From contig JBFKPQ010000109.1 in assembly GCA_041628225.1 (NCBI GenBank), positions 1-7,616 on the forward strand: DNA of 7,616 nt, read 5' to 3'. Of the stretch, positions 1 to 5,911 are shown piece after piece. Under the pieces are notes generated by a model. It was not told where the DNA came from and did no database searches. It was given only the letters and a program-made list of their open reading frames with translations. Origin of the DNA: JBFKPQ01 sp041628225. GTDB taxonomy: Bacteria > Actinomycetota > Acidimicrobiia > Spongiisociales > JAENVV01. A program made the translations under genes and the position numbers. How positions within the stretch are numbered: position 1 is the first letter of the stretch; every line of letters starts with the position of its first letter.

Positions 1-126
1 CGGGATGTCCGGATTCCCGAAGCCCAGATCGACGATGTCTTCACCCGCCCGTCGAGCCTCCAGCTTCAGCTGGTTGACCTGCGCGAACACGTACGGTGGC
101 AGATTGCCGATCCGGCGAAACTCCAA
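1..126 (-). CDS. Class I/II PLP-dependent aminotransferase, N-terminal fragment (AlaC/DapL-like)
   Basis: Only the first 42 residues lie in the window; the gene continues past the left edge. The translation from TTG at 126 begins MEFRRIGNLPPYVF and continues with LKLEARRAGEDIVDLGFGNPD (residues 21-40 region). This is the hallmark N-terminus of fold-type I aminotransferases of the alanine / LL-diaminopimelate aminotransferase subgroup, where the GNPD motif lies near the substrate carboxylate. The TTG start is preferred over GTG at 129 because GAGGAG at 137-132 (minus strand) sits 5 bases before TTG but only 2 before GTG, and family members usually begin MEFxRI. The gene lies 45 bases downstream of the LLM gene, with a TACCCT box in the gap, so it may have its own promoter. 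The enzyme is expected to transfer amino groups between an amino acid such as alanine and 2-oxoglutarate. Its substrate cannot be decided from this fragment, and the PLP lysine lies outside the window. Confidence 0.88.
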   Translation of the reverse strand, partial: MEFRRIGNLPPYVFAQVNQLKLEARRAGEDIVDLGFGNPDIP

Positions 127-147
127 CACAACTCCTCGTTCCGCGCC

Positions 148-153
148 AGGGTA
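148..153 (-). promoter_or_regulatory. Putative -10 box (TACCCT) upstream of the aminotransferase gene
   Basis: The minus strand reads GGTACCCTGG in the 45-base gap between the LLM stop and the aminotransferase TTG. The hexamer fits the actinobacterial TAnnnT -10 pattern, and 21 bases separate it from the start codon, leaving room for the GAGGAG ribosome-binding site. No convincing -35 element is seen. The same hexamer lies upstream of the SRPBCC and zinc-ribbon genes, which is the main reason to list it. Confidence 0.4.
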
Positions 154-171
154 CCAAGCCGCCCGGGGGTC

Positions 172-927
172 TCAGGGCATCGCGGGGCCGGCGAGGCCTT
201 CGAGCACGTCCAGTGTGGGGGGCGACAGCGAGAGCACCGCCTCCGTCACTCCGGCTGCGGCCAGGTCGCCGAGTTGCGAGCGCACCTCCGACGGGGACCC
301 GGCCAGCGCGTGATCGCCACCCGTCCGCGCCGCCATCCGCCGTGCCACGACGTCGGACGACCCGACGACGGCCACGCCCGCCCAGGTCACGGGAACCGGG
401 GACGAAGCGACGAGGTCGGCCATACCGGCCGGGTCGATGCCCCACACGTTCCAGGCGTCGGCCCGGCGGGCGAGATCCACGACCTCGGGATGGGTGCCTC
501 CCAGCCACACCTCGATGCCTTCGGCGCGCAGGCCGTCGACGAGCCGAGCCGCCGCGGCGAGGCGCTCCTCACGGGACTCGAATGCCAGGCCCCACCGCCC
601 GTGTTCGGCGCGTGCCTGCGCATCGCCGACGCCGACGGCCATGACGAGCCGCGCTCCGGCGAGAGCTCGGGCGGTTCGAGCGATTCCGAGGGTGGTTTCG
701 AGGGGACGCAACGGCGCCCGCAGCACCATCGTGCCGACGCGCAGCCCCGGAGCGAGGGCGGCCACCCAACCCAGCGACGCGGCCCCTTCCCAGACGCCGG
801 GCGGCGCGTCCAGAGTGTCGAACGTGAAGACGCCGTCGTATCCCAGACGGCCCACGGCATCGATGTACGCCCTGAGTTCGTCCGGTTGGCGTCCCCCGAA
901 GTGCGGGAGGACGACGGACAGCTTCAC
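172..927 (-). CDS. LLM-class flavin-dependent oxidoreductase-like protein (short luciferase-like)
   Basis: This 251-residue protein resembles the bacterial luciferase-like monooxygenase/F420 oxidoreductase family. An N-terminal beta strand is followed by PHFGG (8-12). Next come a helix with AVGRLGYDGVFTFD (24-37), a strand RVGTMVLRAPLRP (63-75), LVMAVGVGDA (94-103, the usual cofactor-side strand) and VWLGGTHPEVVDLARRADAWN (140-160 region), which matches the classic 'GG..p..l.laar.aD.wn' element. Such enzymes use reduced FMN or F420 on diverse substrates; the substrate here is unknown. It is shorter than the usual 280-350 residues, so it may be a minimal LLM barrel. An in-frame ATG exists further upstream, but the start is placed at GTG 927-925. 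That codon overlaps the TGA of the DUF1232 gene as GTGA, and the residues before it are arginine/proline-rich shadow sequence. It is the last gene of block B. Family confident, specific function not. Confidence 0.85.
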   Translation of the reverse strand: MKLSVVLPHFGGRQPDELRAYIDAVGRLGYDGVFTFDTLDAPPGVWEGAASLGWVAALAPGLRVGTMVLRAPLRPLETTLGIARTARALAGARLVMAVGVGDAQARAEHGRWGLAFESREERLAAAARLVDGLRAEGIEVWLGGTHPEVVDLARRADAWNVWGIDPAGMADLVASSPVPVTWAGVAVVGSSDVVARRMAARTGGDHALAGSPSEVRSQLGDLAAAGVTEAVLSLSPPTLDVLEGLAGPAMP

Positions 928-1343
928 CGGGCGATGCGGTCCAGGACGCGTCGGACCTTGCTGGGGACCAGACCTGCCCCGAAATCGACGAGCGTCTGCA
1001 CGATGGCGAGCACGTCCTGGGATCCGTCCCAATGCTCGACGACGATCGCCGGACCGGACTGCTTGATGAGATGGTTGAGCGAGAAGGCGATGAGCAGCAG
1101 ATCGTCGGTCTGGCCGATGACCGGAATGTCGGGGATCAGGTCGATCGGCGTGACGAGGTAACCAAGCGTCATCACGACGAGTGCCTTCGACCGGCCCGGG
1201 ACGCGCGGGTCGCGCAGCAGCCGGTACATCAGTTTCACGAGATTGGGCAGCGCCAGCAGGGACTCGCGAATGACGGTGGAATACGGCTTGACGGACTTGC
1301 CGTCCGGAGCCAACACATCGTCGGGTTGGAGGGTTTCAGCCAT
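924..1343 (-). CDS. DUF1232 (YkvA-like) membrane-associated protein
   Basis: The product has 139 residues. The DUF1232 core spans about 40-92: RDPRVPGRSKALV leads into Y62-L-V-T-P-I-D-L-I-P-D-I-P-V-I-G followed by the paired aspartates D80 D81. This is the family signature (Y..sPiDLIPd..Pv.G..DD). The core is hydrophobic and probably forms a membrane-embedded hairpin; the family's biochemical role is not established. The ATG at 1343 has AGGAG about 9 bases upstream. The first 8 bases overlap the end of the ROK kinase gene, and the stop shares GTGA with the LLM start, so the gene is translationally coupled on both sides. The C-terminal third (93-139) is a helical extension without a motif I recognise. 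Confidence 0.87.
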   Translation of the reverse strand: MAETLQPDDVLAPDGKSVKPYSTVIRESLLALPNLVKLMYRLLRDPRVPGRSKALVVMTLGYLVTPIDLIPDIPVIGQTDDLLLIAFSLNHLIKQSGPAIVVEHWDGSQDVLAIVQTLVDFGAGLVPSKVRRVLDRIAR

Positions 1344-2286
1344 GGTCGATCGCTCCTGTCACGAGGTCCCGAGCGGCGAGGGCTGCGCCGATCATGCCGG
1401 CCGCCGCGCCGAGTTCCGCTCCCACGATAGAGATCTCTGGGCGGTGTGACGAGCCCTCCAGAGAGTCGGCCACGGCTCGGCGGGCTGGCTCGAGCAGCAG
1501 GTCCCCGGCGGCCGAGACCGCGCCGCCGATCACGATGCGCTCGGGGTCGAGGATGGCGATGAGATTGGCGATGCCGATACCGAGCCAGGTGCCCATCTCT
1601 GCGAGCTGGCGGCAGGCCGTGGGATCTCCCTCGAGGGCCGCCGCAGTGATGTGCGTTCCGTTGGGGACTTCGCCGGCCGCGAGTGTGGCGACGAGACCCG
1701 ACGGCTCGTGGGCGGCAACGTCACGAGCGATCTGATCGAGTCGGCGGCCCGATGCGAACGTCTCCCAGCACCCTCGCTGCCCACAGGTGCAAGTGGGACC
1801 GCCCACGTCGACGGTGATGTGACCGATCTCGCCTGCGAACGAACTCCCCCGATACAGCTCGCCGTCGAGTATCAACCCGCCACCGATGCCGGTGCCGAGC
1901 GTGATCATGATCGAATGGCGGTAGCCGGCGGCCGCTCCCACGCGAGCTTCACCGAGCGCGGCGAGATTGGCGTCGTTGTCGACGACGACCGGCACACCGA
2001 AACGGCGGCGGGCCAGCTCACCGAACGGGATGTGCTCACCGGGCACGTTCGGCCCCCACACCATGGTGCCGTCGCCCCGCACGAGACCGGCGACACCGAT
2101 GCCGATGGCCGCGACGTCGTCGGTCATGAGTTCGGCGGCGAGGTCGAGCGGACCCTGCGTCATGCCCCGTTGGTCGGTGGGCCGGGGCACCTTGGACTCG
2201 GTGCGGATCGAGCCGTCCGCTTCGACGATGGCGCCCGCCATCTTCGTCCCACCGAGATCGACGCCGATCGTGACGAAGTCGCTCAC
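1336..2286 (-). CDS. ROK-family sugar kinase, probable glucokinase
   Basis: This 316-residue protein has every ROK landmark. The ATP phosphate loop is D10-L-G-G-T-K15. The hinge and catalytic motif is DNDANLAALGE (103-113), with D105 the expected catalytic base. The second phosphate-binding loop is GTGIGGG (131-137), followed by sugar-binding GEIGH (152-156). The zinc knuckle uses H156 with C166, C168 and C173 (CTCGQRGCWE), and E175 is the usual sugar contact. The C-terminal IVIGGAVS (251-258) adenosine motif is present. No N-terminal helix-turn-helix is present, so it is a kinase and not a ROK repressor. Length and motifs match actinobacterial ATP-dependent glucokinases (glucose to glucose 6-phosphate, cytosolic), but ManNAc, fructose or another sugar cannot be excluded. 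The start is GTG, sharing GTGA with the stop of the 55-residue gene. I recall glucokinase genes lying near START-like and ArsA-like genes in other actinobacteria, but this needs a comparison to confirm. Confidence 0.93.
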   Translation of the reverse strand: MSDFVTIGVDLGGTKMAGAIVEADGSIRTESKVPRPTDQRGMTQGPLDLAAELMTDDVAAIGIGVAGLVRGDGTMVWGPNVPGEHIPFGELARRRFGVPVVVDNDANLAALGEARVGAAAGYRHSIMITLGTGIGGGLILDGELYRGSSFAGEIGHITVDVGGPTCTCGQRGCWETFASGRRLDQIARDVAAHEPSGLVATLAAGEVPNGTHITAAALEGDPTACRQLAEMGTWLGIGIANLIAILDPERIVIGGAVSAAGDLLLEPARRAVADSLEGSSHRPEISIVGAELGAAAGMIGAALAARDLVTGAIDHG

Positions 2287-2450
2287 GTGACGGGGATGCG
2301 CGTCGGCCCGTCGGTCCGCTCGTCGGGTTCGTCGTCACCGGTCGGTACCAGCTCCGAGACCACGACTTCGACGGCCTTCAGGGTCTCGACGCCGGCGCGC
2401 AGCAGATGGAAGGCGGCCCGTCGCAACGTCTTCGCCCATCGATCGTTCAT
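2283..2450 (-). CDS. 55-residue hypothetical protein coupled between ArsA-like and ROK genes
   Basis: The frame from ATG 2450-2448 to TGA 2285-2283 encodes 55 residues starting MNDRWAKTLRRAAFHLL and ending TRIPVT. The start overlaps the ArsA-like stop as ATGA, and its stop overlaps the ROK GTG start as GTGA. It therefore fills exactly the otherwise empty gap between two coupled genes, which is strong positional evidence that it is real. The first ~36 residues look like a continuous amphipathic helix that is basic at the start (R4, K7, R10, R11, R18) and then hydrophobic (VEVVVSELV, 27-35). The tail from 38 is acidic and disordered-looking (D39, D40, E41, D43, E44, D47). I do not recognise a family. 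It might be a small partner of the ATPase or kinase, or a coupling peptide; both are inference. Confidence 0.72.
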   Translation of the reverse strand: MNDRWAKTLRRAAFHLLRAGVETLKAVEVVVSELVPTGDDEPDERTDGPTRIPVT

Positions 2451-3616
2451 GCGCCCCCTCCGAACCGGACTTCCAGCTTGCCTCCGACGAACTGGGCGCC
2501 AGTCACATCGCGGCGCCGCAAGGAATCGGGCAGGACGAACGAGCGACGGTACGGCCCGACCGTGACGTACAGCTCATCGCCGTGCCGAATCACGTCGAGA
2601 TCGGCGCGGTCGGCAAACGGCACGACAAGCGCCATCACCACGTCGTCGCCGTCGTCGTACACGTCGAAGGGGGTGGACGCCGGGTACCCGACGATCGGAT
2701 CCCGATCGAGGTATAGCTCCTTGGCGAGCAGCCGCAGCCGATCGATGCCGACCATCTCTTCGTCGAAGAGACGCAGCTTCATCACCTCGACGTCACCGAA
2801 CGATTCCTCGACGGTCGCGATGTGGCGCCGCTGCACTTCGTGCCATTGGGCGAAATACGGGTCGTCGACCGTGGCGGGAAGGACTCGATTGACGACGACT
2901 CCGTCGACGGCGTACCCGAACAGGCTGAGGTACGTGTAGGTCCGCCGCGCTTCGTTGACGACCATCTTCTCGGGATTGATGACGAGCCGGGCGGACGTGA
3001 CCGACGTGTCGCCCAGCAGGCCTTTCACCTCTTCGATGCCGGTGAAGATGCCTTCGGCGGCGGTGAACACCGAGTCGGCGGGCATGGGCAGATTGGTGGT
3101 CTTCGAGAGGATCGGCCGGGCGGCCCGCATGATCTTGCGTTCGGTGGGCAGGACCCGCTCGAAGTACCACGAGAGGACTTCGGGGAGGCTGAGCAGGCGG
3201 AGGGTCTCGGCGGTCGGGGCACAGTCGACCACGATGACGTCGTAGCTGCCGGAGGCGGCATGGTCTTTCACCTCGAGGAGCGAGAAGAGCTCGTCCATGC
3301 CGGGGAAGACGAGGAACTCCTCGGCTTCGATACCCCGGACCCCGCCCCAGTCGAAGACGGCCATCAGCTGTTTGTTGATCTCGCCCCAGTGTTTGGCCAG
3401 CTGCTCCTGACCGTCGATCTGTTGGGCGTCGAGCCGCGGCACCACCTGGCGCGGCGTGTCGGCCAGCTTGACGTCGAACGCGTCGGCGAGGCTGTGCGCC
3501 GGGTCGGTCGAGGTGACGAGGGTGCGGTAGCCCGCATCGGCGGCGGCGAGCGCCGTCGCGGCAGAAACCGTGGTCTTGCCGACACCGCCCTTGCCGGTGA
3601 CGAGCAGGATTCTCAT
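2447..3616 (-). CDS. ArsA/Get3-like ATPase with C-terminal HSP20-like domain
   Basis: This 389-residue SIMIBI-class ATPase has the deviant Walker A GKGGVGKTT (8-16, signature lysine K9), switch I DPAHSL (38-43) and switch II DCAPTAETLRLL (131-142). NPEKMVVNEA (214-223) follows, and VVVNRVLP (240-247) is the expected adenine-contact region. From about residue 314 a beta-rich segment starting FDVYDDGDDVVM and ending GGKLEVRFGG matches the HSP20/alpha-crystallin-like domain fused to many bacterial ArsA-like proteins, and also to the Get3d group. I see neither a Get3-type CxxC zinc motif nor the metal-binding cysteine set of true arsenite pump ATPases: C132, within switch II, is the only cysteine noted. 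No arsB or arsR gene is nearby, so arsenic transport is unlikely. A role in handling a hydrophobic protein segment or ligand fits better but is inferred. The ATG start overlaps the SRPBCC stop (ATGA), and its own stop overlaps the 55-residue gene's start. Confidence 0.93.
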   Translation of the reverse strand: MRILLVTGKGGVGKTTVSAATALAAADAGYRTLVTSTDPAHSLADAFDVKLADTPRQVVPRLDAQQIDGQEQLAKHWGEINKQLMAVFDWGGVRGIEAEEFLVFPGMDELFSLLEVKDHAASGSYDVIVVDCAPTAETLRLLSLPEVLSWYFERVLPTERKIMRAARPILSKTTNLPMPADSVFTAAEGIFTGIEEVKGLLGDTSVTSARLVINPEKMVVNEARRTYTYLSLFGYAVDGVVVNRVLPATVDDPYFAQWHEVQRRHIATVEESFGDVEVMKLRLFDEEMVGIDRLRLLAKELYLDRDPIVGYPASTPFDVYDDGDDVVMALVVPFADRADLDVIRHGDELYVTVGPYRRSFVLPDSLRRRDVTGAQFVGGKLEVRFGGGA

Positions 3617-4062
3617 GCGTCCGAGGCGGCCGCCTCGGCTTGCTTCTTCAGCCCGCGCAGCGCTGCGCTGACGATCTGCTTTTCGGCTTGGCGTCGAAGA
3701 AAGCCGGGGATGGTGAACGATGGGGTGACCCGGAGCAGGTAGTACACGGAGGTCGTGGCGTCGTCGATGGCCTTCATCTCGTACGAGCCTTCCATTTCGG
3801 CGATGTCATCACCGGGAATGGCCGTCCAAGACATCCGGTCTGGGGCTTCGTGGGTGTACACGAGTTCATAGGAGATCTTTTTCGTCATGCCGTCGACGAC
3901 GAACGAAGCGCGGGCGGGCAGGTCGTCGTCGGTCGTCTCGAGGACCTCGACCTCGCGAACGCCGGTCGCCCAGTTGGGATAGTCGGCGACGTCGGCCGCG
4001 ATGCGGTAGATCACGTCGGCCGGAGCGGAGATTTCGATGTTCTGAACGGTTCCTTCAGCCAT
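3613..4062 (-). CDS. SRPBCC/START-like (polyketide cyclase/dehydrase-type) protein
   Basis: The product has 149 residues. The layout is that of a single SRPBCC fold: an opening strand VQNIEISAPADVIYRI (6-21), then ADYPNW (26-31, the typical 'yP.W' element) and strands across 36-112. It ends in a long C-terminal helix, LRRQAEKQIVSAALRGLKKQ (122-141), which closes the hydrophobic pocket. Members bind lipids, polyketides or other hydrophobic ligands; this one has no recognisable catalytic signature. The chosen ATG at 4062 has GAGGA just upstream. Longer in-frame extensions run into arginine/proline-rich shadow sequence that overlaps the phosphoesterase gene. It is the first gene of block B, follows a 79-base gap with a possible promoter, and overlaps the ArsA-like start by ATGA. 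The coupling suggests its ligand or product is linked to the ATPase's work; that is inference. Confidence 0.9.
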   Translation of the reverse strand: MAEGTVQNIEISAPADVIYRIAADVADYPNWATGVREVEVLETTDDDLPARASFVVDGMTKKISYELVYTHEAPDRMSWTAIPGDDIAEMEGSYEMKAIDDATTSVYYLLRVTPSFTIPGFLRRQAEKQIVSAALRGLKKQAEAAASDA

Positions 4063-4141
4063 GGGTCCTCGATCGTGTTCCCCAGAGGGTAGTCGCTTCC
4101 TGACCGCGCGAACGGTGGGGGCACCGACTCGAAGGGGCCGC
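4063..4141 (-). promoter_or_regulatory. Gap between blocks A and B with possible promoter and weak hairpin
   Basis: These 79 bases separate the phosphoesterase stop from the SRPBCC start, the largest non-coding gap in the minus-strand series. TACCCT (minus strand, 4091-4086) lies 23 bases before the SRPBCC ATG and fits a TAnnnT -10 box. A TTCGCG about 15 bases further upstream is a poor -35 candidate. A small palindrome, CGGTG-CCCC-CACCG (4113-4126), could form a 5-bp hairpin between the phosphoesterase stop and the -10 box. It has no T tract, so termination is uncertain. Block B probably starts transcription here. Confidence 0.4.
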
Positions 4142-4906
4142 TCAGCCGGCGGGTTCGAGCCGGTGCGCCCGCCCCGTAGCCCGGAAGTAGCCGAGGTTCC
4201 GGCATGTCGTGCGGCCCACGGTCCAGGTTTGGGCCTGGGGCTGGTGGACGTCGCCAAAGAAGTGGTAGGCCGGCTGGTGTTCGCGCAGGTAGGAGAGGAT
4301 GGCGACCGAAGCGCGCTCGCGCCGCCCGGTGATGACGTCGGTCCGGAGTTGGTCGATGGCCGGCGGCACATGGGTGCACAACACGTCGACCGGCCCGATC
4401 TCTGCCAGGTGCGCTTCCATCTCTTCCTCGGTGATGGCACTGTTGCCCACCATCGGCGAGGCCATGGCACCTCCGACGAACCCGACCCGCCAGCCTTCGA
4501 TCTCGACCGCTTCGCCGTGCATCATGGTCATGCCCTCTGGGAGGGCGTCTTCAAGCAGGGCGGGTATGTCGACATTGCCGAAGATGGCATATCCGTCCGC
4601 ACCGTCGAGTGCGGCGCCCATCATGGCGTATTGGTCGGTCGCCATGTCTCGGAACAACGCCCGGAGGTCGCCCAGGTCGTCGGCGGCTCGCCGCCACAGG
4701 TTTCGACTCGCTTCGAAGTCGCCGCGGGCGCGGAGCTCGGCCACCTGATGGGCGAACTCGTAGCCGATGGCGTCGGCGACCATGCCGTCGCCCGTGCGGT
4801 AGTCGATGAAGTTCAGGAAGTCGCCGAGGACCAGAACGGGTTCGCCCTGAGAGGCCACCCTCTCGAGCGAGCTGGCAGCGCCGTGCACGTCGGAGACGAG
4901 GAGCAT
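4142..4906 (-). CDS. Metallophosphoesterase (calcineurin-like)
   Basis: The product has 254 residues and carries the dinuclear-metal motifs in order: D6-V-H8 (SDVHG), G28-D29 (LGDFLNF), G110-N111-V-D113, H130 (MMHGE), H179 (CTHVPP) and GDVHQP with H221. Two departures from the textbook signature are visible: the catalytic His of GNHD is Val112 (GNVD), and the first His of GHxH is Asp219 (GDVH). Non-His variants of GNHD also occur in YfcE-type phosphodiesterases, so the protein is probably active, but on phosphodiesters or another special substrate. The start is ATG 4906, two bases after the stop of the 94-residue membrane protein; longer frames only add shadow sequence. There is no signal peptide, so it is expected in the cytosol, perhaps held at the membrane by its coupled neighbours. 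Substrate unknown. Confidence 0.9.
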   Translation of the reverse strand: MLLVSDVHGAASSLERVASQGEPVLVLGDFLNFIDYRTGDGMVADAIGYEFAHQVAELRARGDFEASRNLWRRAADDLGDLRALFRDMATDQYAMMGAALDGADGYAIFGNVDIPALLEDALPEGMTMMHGEAVEIEGWRVGFVGGAMASPMVGNSAITEEEMEAHLAEIGPVDVLCTHVPPAIDQLRTDVITGRRERASVAILSYLREHQPAYHFFGDVHQPQAQTWTVGRTTCRNLGYFRATGRAHRLEPAG

Positions 4907-4908
4907 CG

Positions 4909-5193
4909 TCAGCTCGCCGCTTCGCGGCCCATGCGGGCAGCCCACACGGCGGCGGCTGCGGCTCCCGCCAATGCCCCGACGGCGGCCAAAGCGGCCGGCC
5001 ATCCGCCGTAGGAGGCGGACAGGCCCGCCATGCCGAATCCCACCGAGCCGCCGACGATCGCCCGGCCGCCTGCCCCGAACCGACCGTCGGGGTCGAACTC
5101 GATGACGCCGGACTCGTGGAGCGCCACCGTCACCACCCAGACGATCAACCCGACCAGGCCAACGCTCAAGACGACCCCGTAGACGGCGTTCAT
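4909..5193 (-). CDS. 94-residue three-span membrane protein, unknown function
   Basis: The protein starts MNAVYGVVLSVGLVGL and has three likely membrane segments: 5-25, 46-62 (glycine-rich) and 66-86 (alanine-rich, AALAAVGALAGAAAAA). A short polar loop, HESGVIEFDPDGRFG (26-40), follows the first span. The C-terminus, RMGREAAS, is basic and probably cytoplasmic. The ATG overlaps the stop of the zinc-ribbon gene as ATGA, and its stop lies two bases before the phosphoesterase start. This fixes the start much further downstream than the longest open frame, whose N-terminal part is arginine-rich shadow of the zinc-ribbon gene. I recognise no family. Its position suggests it works with the zinc-ribbon membrane protein. 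Confidence 0.82.
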   Translation of the reverse strand: MNAVYGVVLSVGLVGLIVWVVTVALHESGVIEFDPDGRFGAGGRAIVGGSVGFGMAGLSASYGGWPAALAAVGALAGAAAAAVWAARMGREAAS

Positions 5194-5867
5194 GGTTGAT
5201 CCTGCGGGATGCCCTGGGACATCACCACGACGATGCAGATCGTCACGATGATGCCTGCGGCGACCGTGAGTACCCGAGGCTTGAGGAGGATCTGTTCGGT
5301 GTTGCCCTGGGCGAGCTGGCCGGCGTCCACCACCGACACCGCCCACAGCACCAGCGCGGCGAGGACCAGCACGCCGCCGACGACCGATTCGCCCGATACG
5401 AGGAAAGCGATGCCGGCGGCGAGCGTGAACGCCACGAGCAACCCGATGGTGAGGCCGTGCACCCCGTTGCCGGTCTTGGCGTGGCCGAATCCGGGTATCA
5501 GCGCCCACCGGGTGGCCTTACCCGTGGCGATCTGCGGACGCACGGTGGCATCGCCGCCGTAGTTGTCGTAGATGGACTTCCCGCACACCGAGCAGCGGTC
5601 GACGACGAGCGGATTGGACGTGTCACAGGTGCGGCACGTCCAGGACGGGCCTTCGGAGTCGGGAACCGCCGGATCGGCCGGCGCGCCGGTGCCGGTGGGT
5701 GTGTCAGGGGCTGGCGTGGGCTGAGGAGGTGGTGGTGGCGGAGGGGCCGCGACCTGGGCGGCGGGCGCGGTCACGGCGGGTTCGAACCGGGCGTAGCACT
5801 GGTTGCACCAGACGGCCGACGACGGGTTGCTCGCCCCGCATTGGGGGCAAGTCTGCAGCTCACTCAT
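5190..5867 (-). CDS. Double zinc-ribbon, proline-rich, three-span membrane protein
   Basis: The product has 225 residues. An N-terminal zinc ribbon uses C7, C10, C21 and C24 (CPQC...CNQC). A linker (about 30-75) rich in Pro/Ala includes seven consecutive prolines (42-48). A second ribbon uses C78, C81, C92 and C95 (CRTC...CSVC), with WTC and a RanBP2-like look. Both ribbons have the same CxxC-x10-CxxC spacing. After PGFGHAKTGNGVHG (125-138), which recalls the loop before TM2-like domains, come three hydrophobic spans at about 139-157, 162-181 and 199-216. The ribbons should be cytoplasmic, and the protein probably serves as a scaffold or sensor; this is inference. It is the first gene of block A, divergent from the GNAT gene, with its stop overlapping the next start as ATGA. 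No Shine-Dalgarno sequence precedes the ATG, and a -10-like box sits 8 bases before it, so it may be leaderless. Confidence 0.85.
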   Translation of the reverse strand: MSELQTCPQCGASNPSSAVWCNQCYARFEPAVTAPAAQVAAPPPPPPPQPTPAPDTPTGTGAPADPAVPDSEGPSWTCRTCDTSNPLVVDRCSVCGKSIYDNYGGDATVRPQIATGKATRWALIPGFGHAKTGNGVHGLTIGLLVAFTLAAGIAFLVSGESVVGGVLVLAALVLWAVSVVDAGQLAQGNTEQILLKPRVLTVAAGIIVTICIVVVMSQGIPQDQP

Positions 5868-5911
5868 CCGCCGTCAGGGTACCGCGTCATCGGCCGTTTC
5901 TCCGTGCTTGC
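5868..5911. promoter_or_regulatory. 44-base divergent intergenic region with putative leaderless promoter
   Basis: This short gap separates the divergent zinc-ribbon (minus) and GNAT (plus) genes. On the minus strand TACCCT (5881-5876) ends 8 bases before the zinc-ribbon ATG. That is the spacing expected when transcription begins at or next to the start codon, and no ribosome-binding site is present. On the plus strand no clear -10 or Shine-Dalgarno element precedes the GNAT ATG, so its promoter must lie partly within the zinc-ribbon gene or be atypical. Confidence 0.38.

Noticed and set aside
928..1032. N-terminal extension of the LLM protein to the ATG at 1032
   Set aside because: The added residues are Arg/Pro-rich, overlap the DUF1232 coding region, and are replaced by a GTG start in a standard GTGA overlap at the first conserved strand.
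274..1161. 295-codon plus-strand open frame opposite the LLM and DUF1232 genes
   Set aside because: The minus strand gives two recognisable families joined by a GTGA overlap. The plus frame is His/Arg/Gly-rich shadow sequence.
1336..2286. ROK transcriptional repressor (NagC/XylR type)
   Set aside because: The protein starts directly at the DLGGTK phosphate loop and has no helix-turn-helix region.
1651..2565. 304-codon plus-strand open frame opposite the ROK kinase
   Set aside because: It lies antisense to a motif-complete ROK gene and crosses into the next genes. Its composition is Arg/Gly/Thr-rich with no family features.
2447..3616. Arsenite efflux ATPase (ArsA of an ars operon)
   Set aside because: No arsenite-binding cysteine set and no arsB, arsD or arsR neighbours are seen. 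The HSP20-like tail places it with Get3-like proteins of other function.
2822..3742. 306-codon plus-strand open frame opposite the ArsA-like gene
   Set aside because: It is a shadow in GC-rich DNA. The opposite strand encodes an ATPase with all its motifs, while this frame has low-complexity Gly/Asp/Glu/Arg composition and no recognisable domain.
4061..5011. 316-codon plus-strand open frame opposite the phosphoesterase
   Set aside because: It mirrors the codon periodicity of the real minus-strand gene, shows no domain, and crosses the non-coding gap at 4063-4141.
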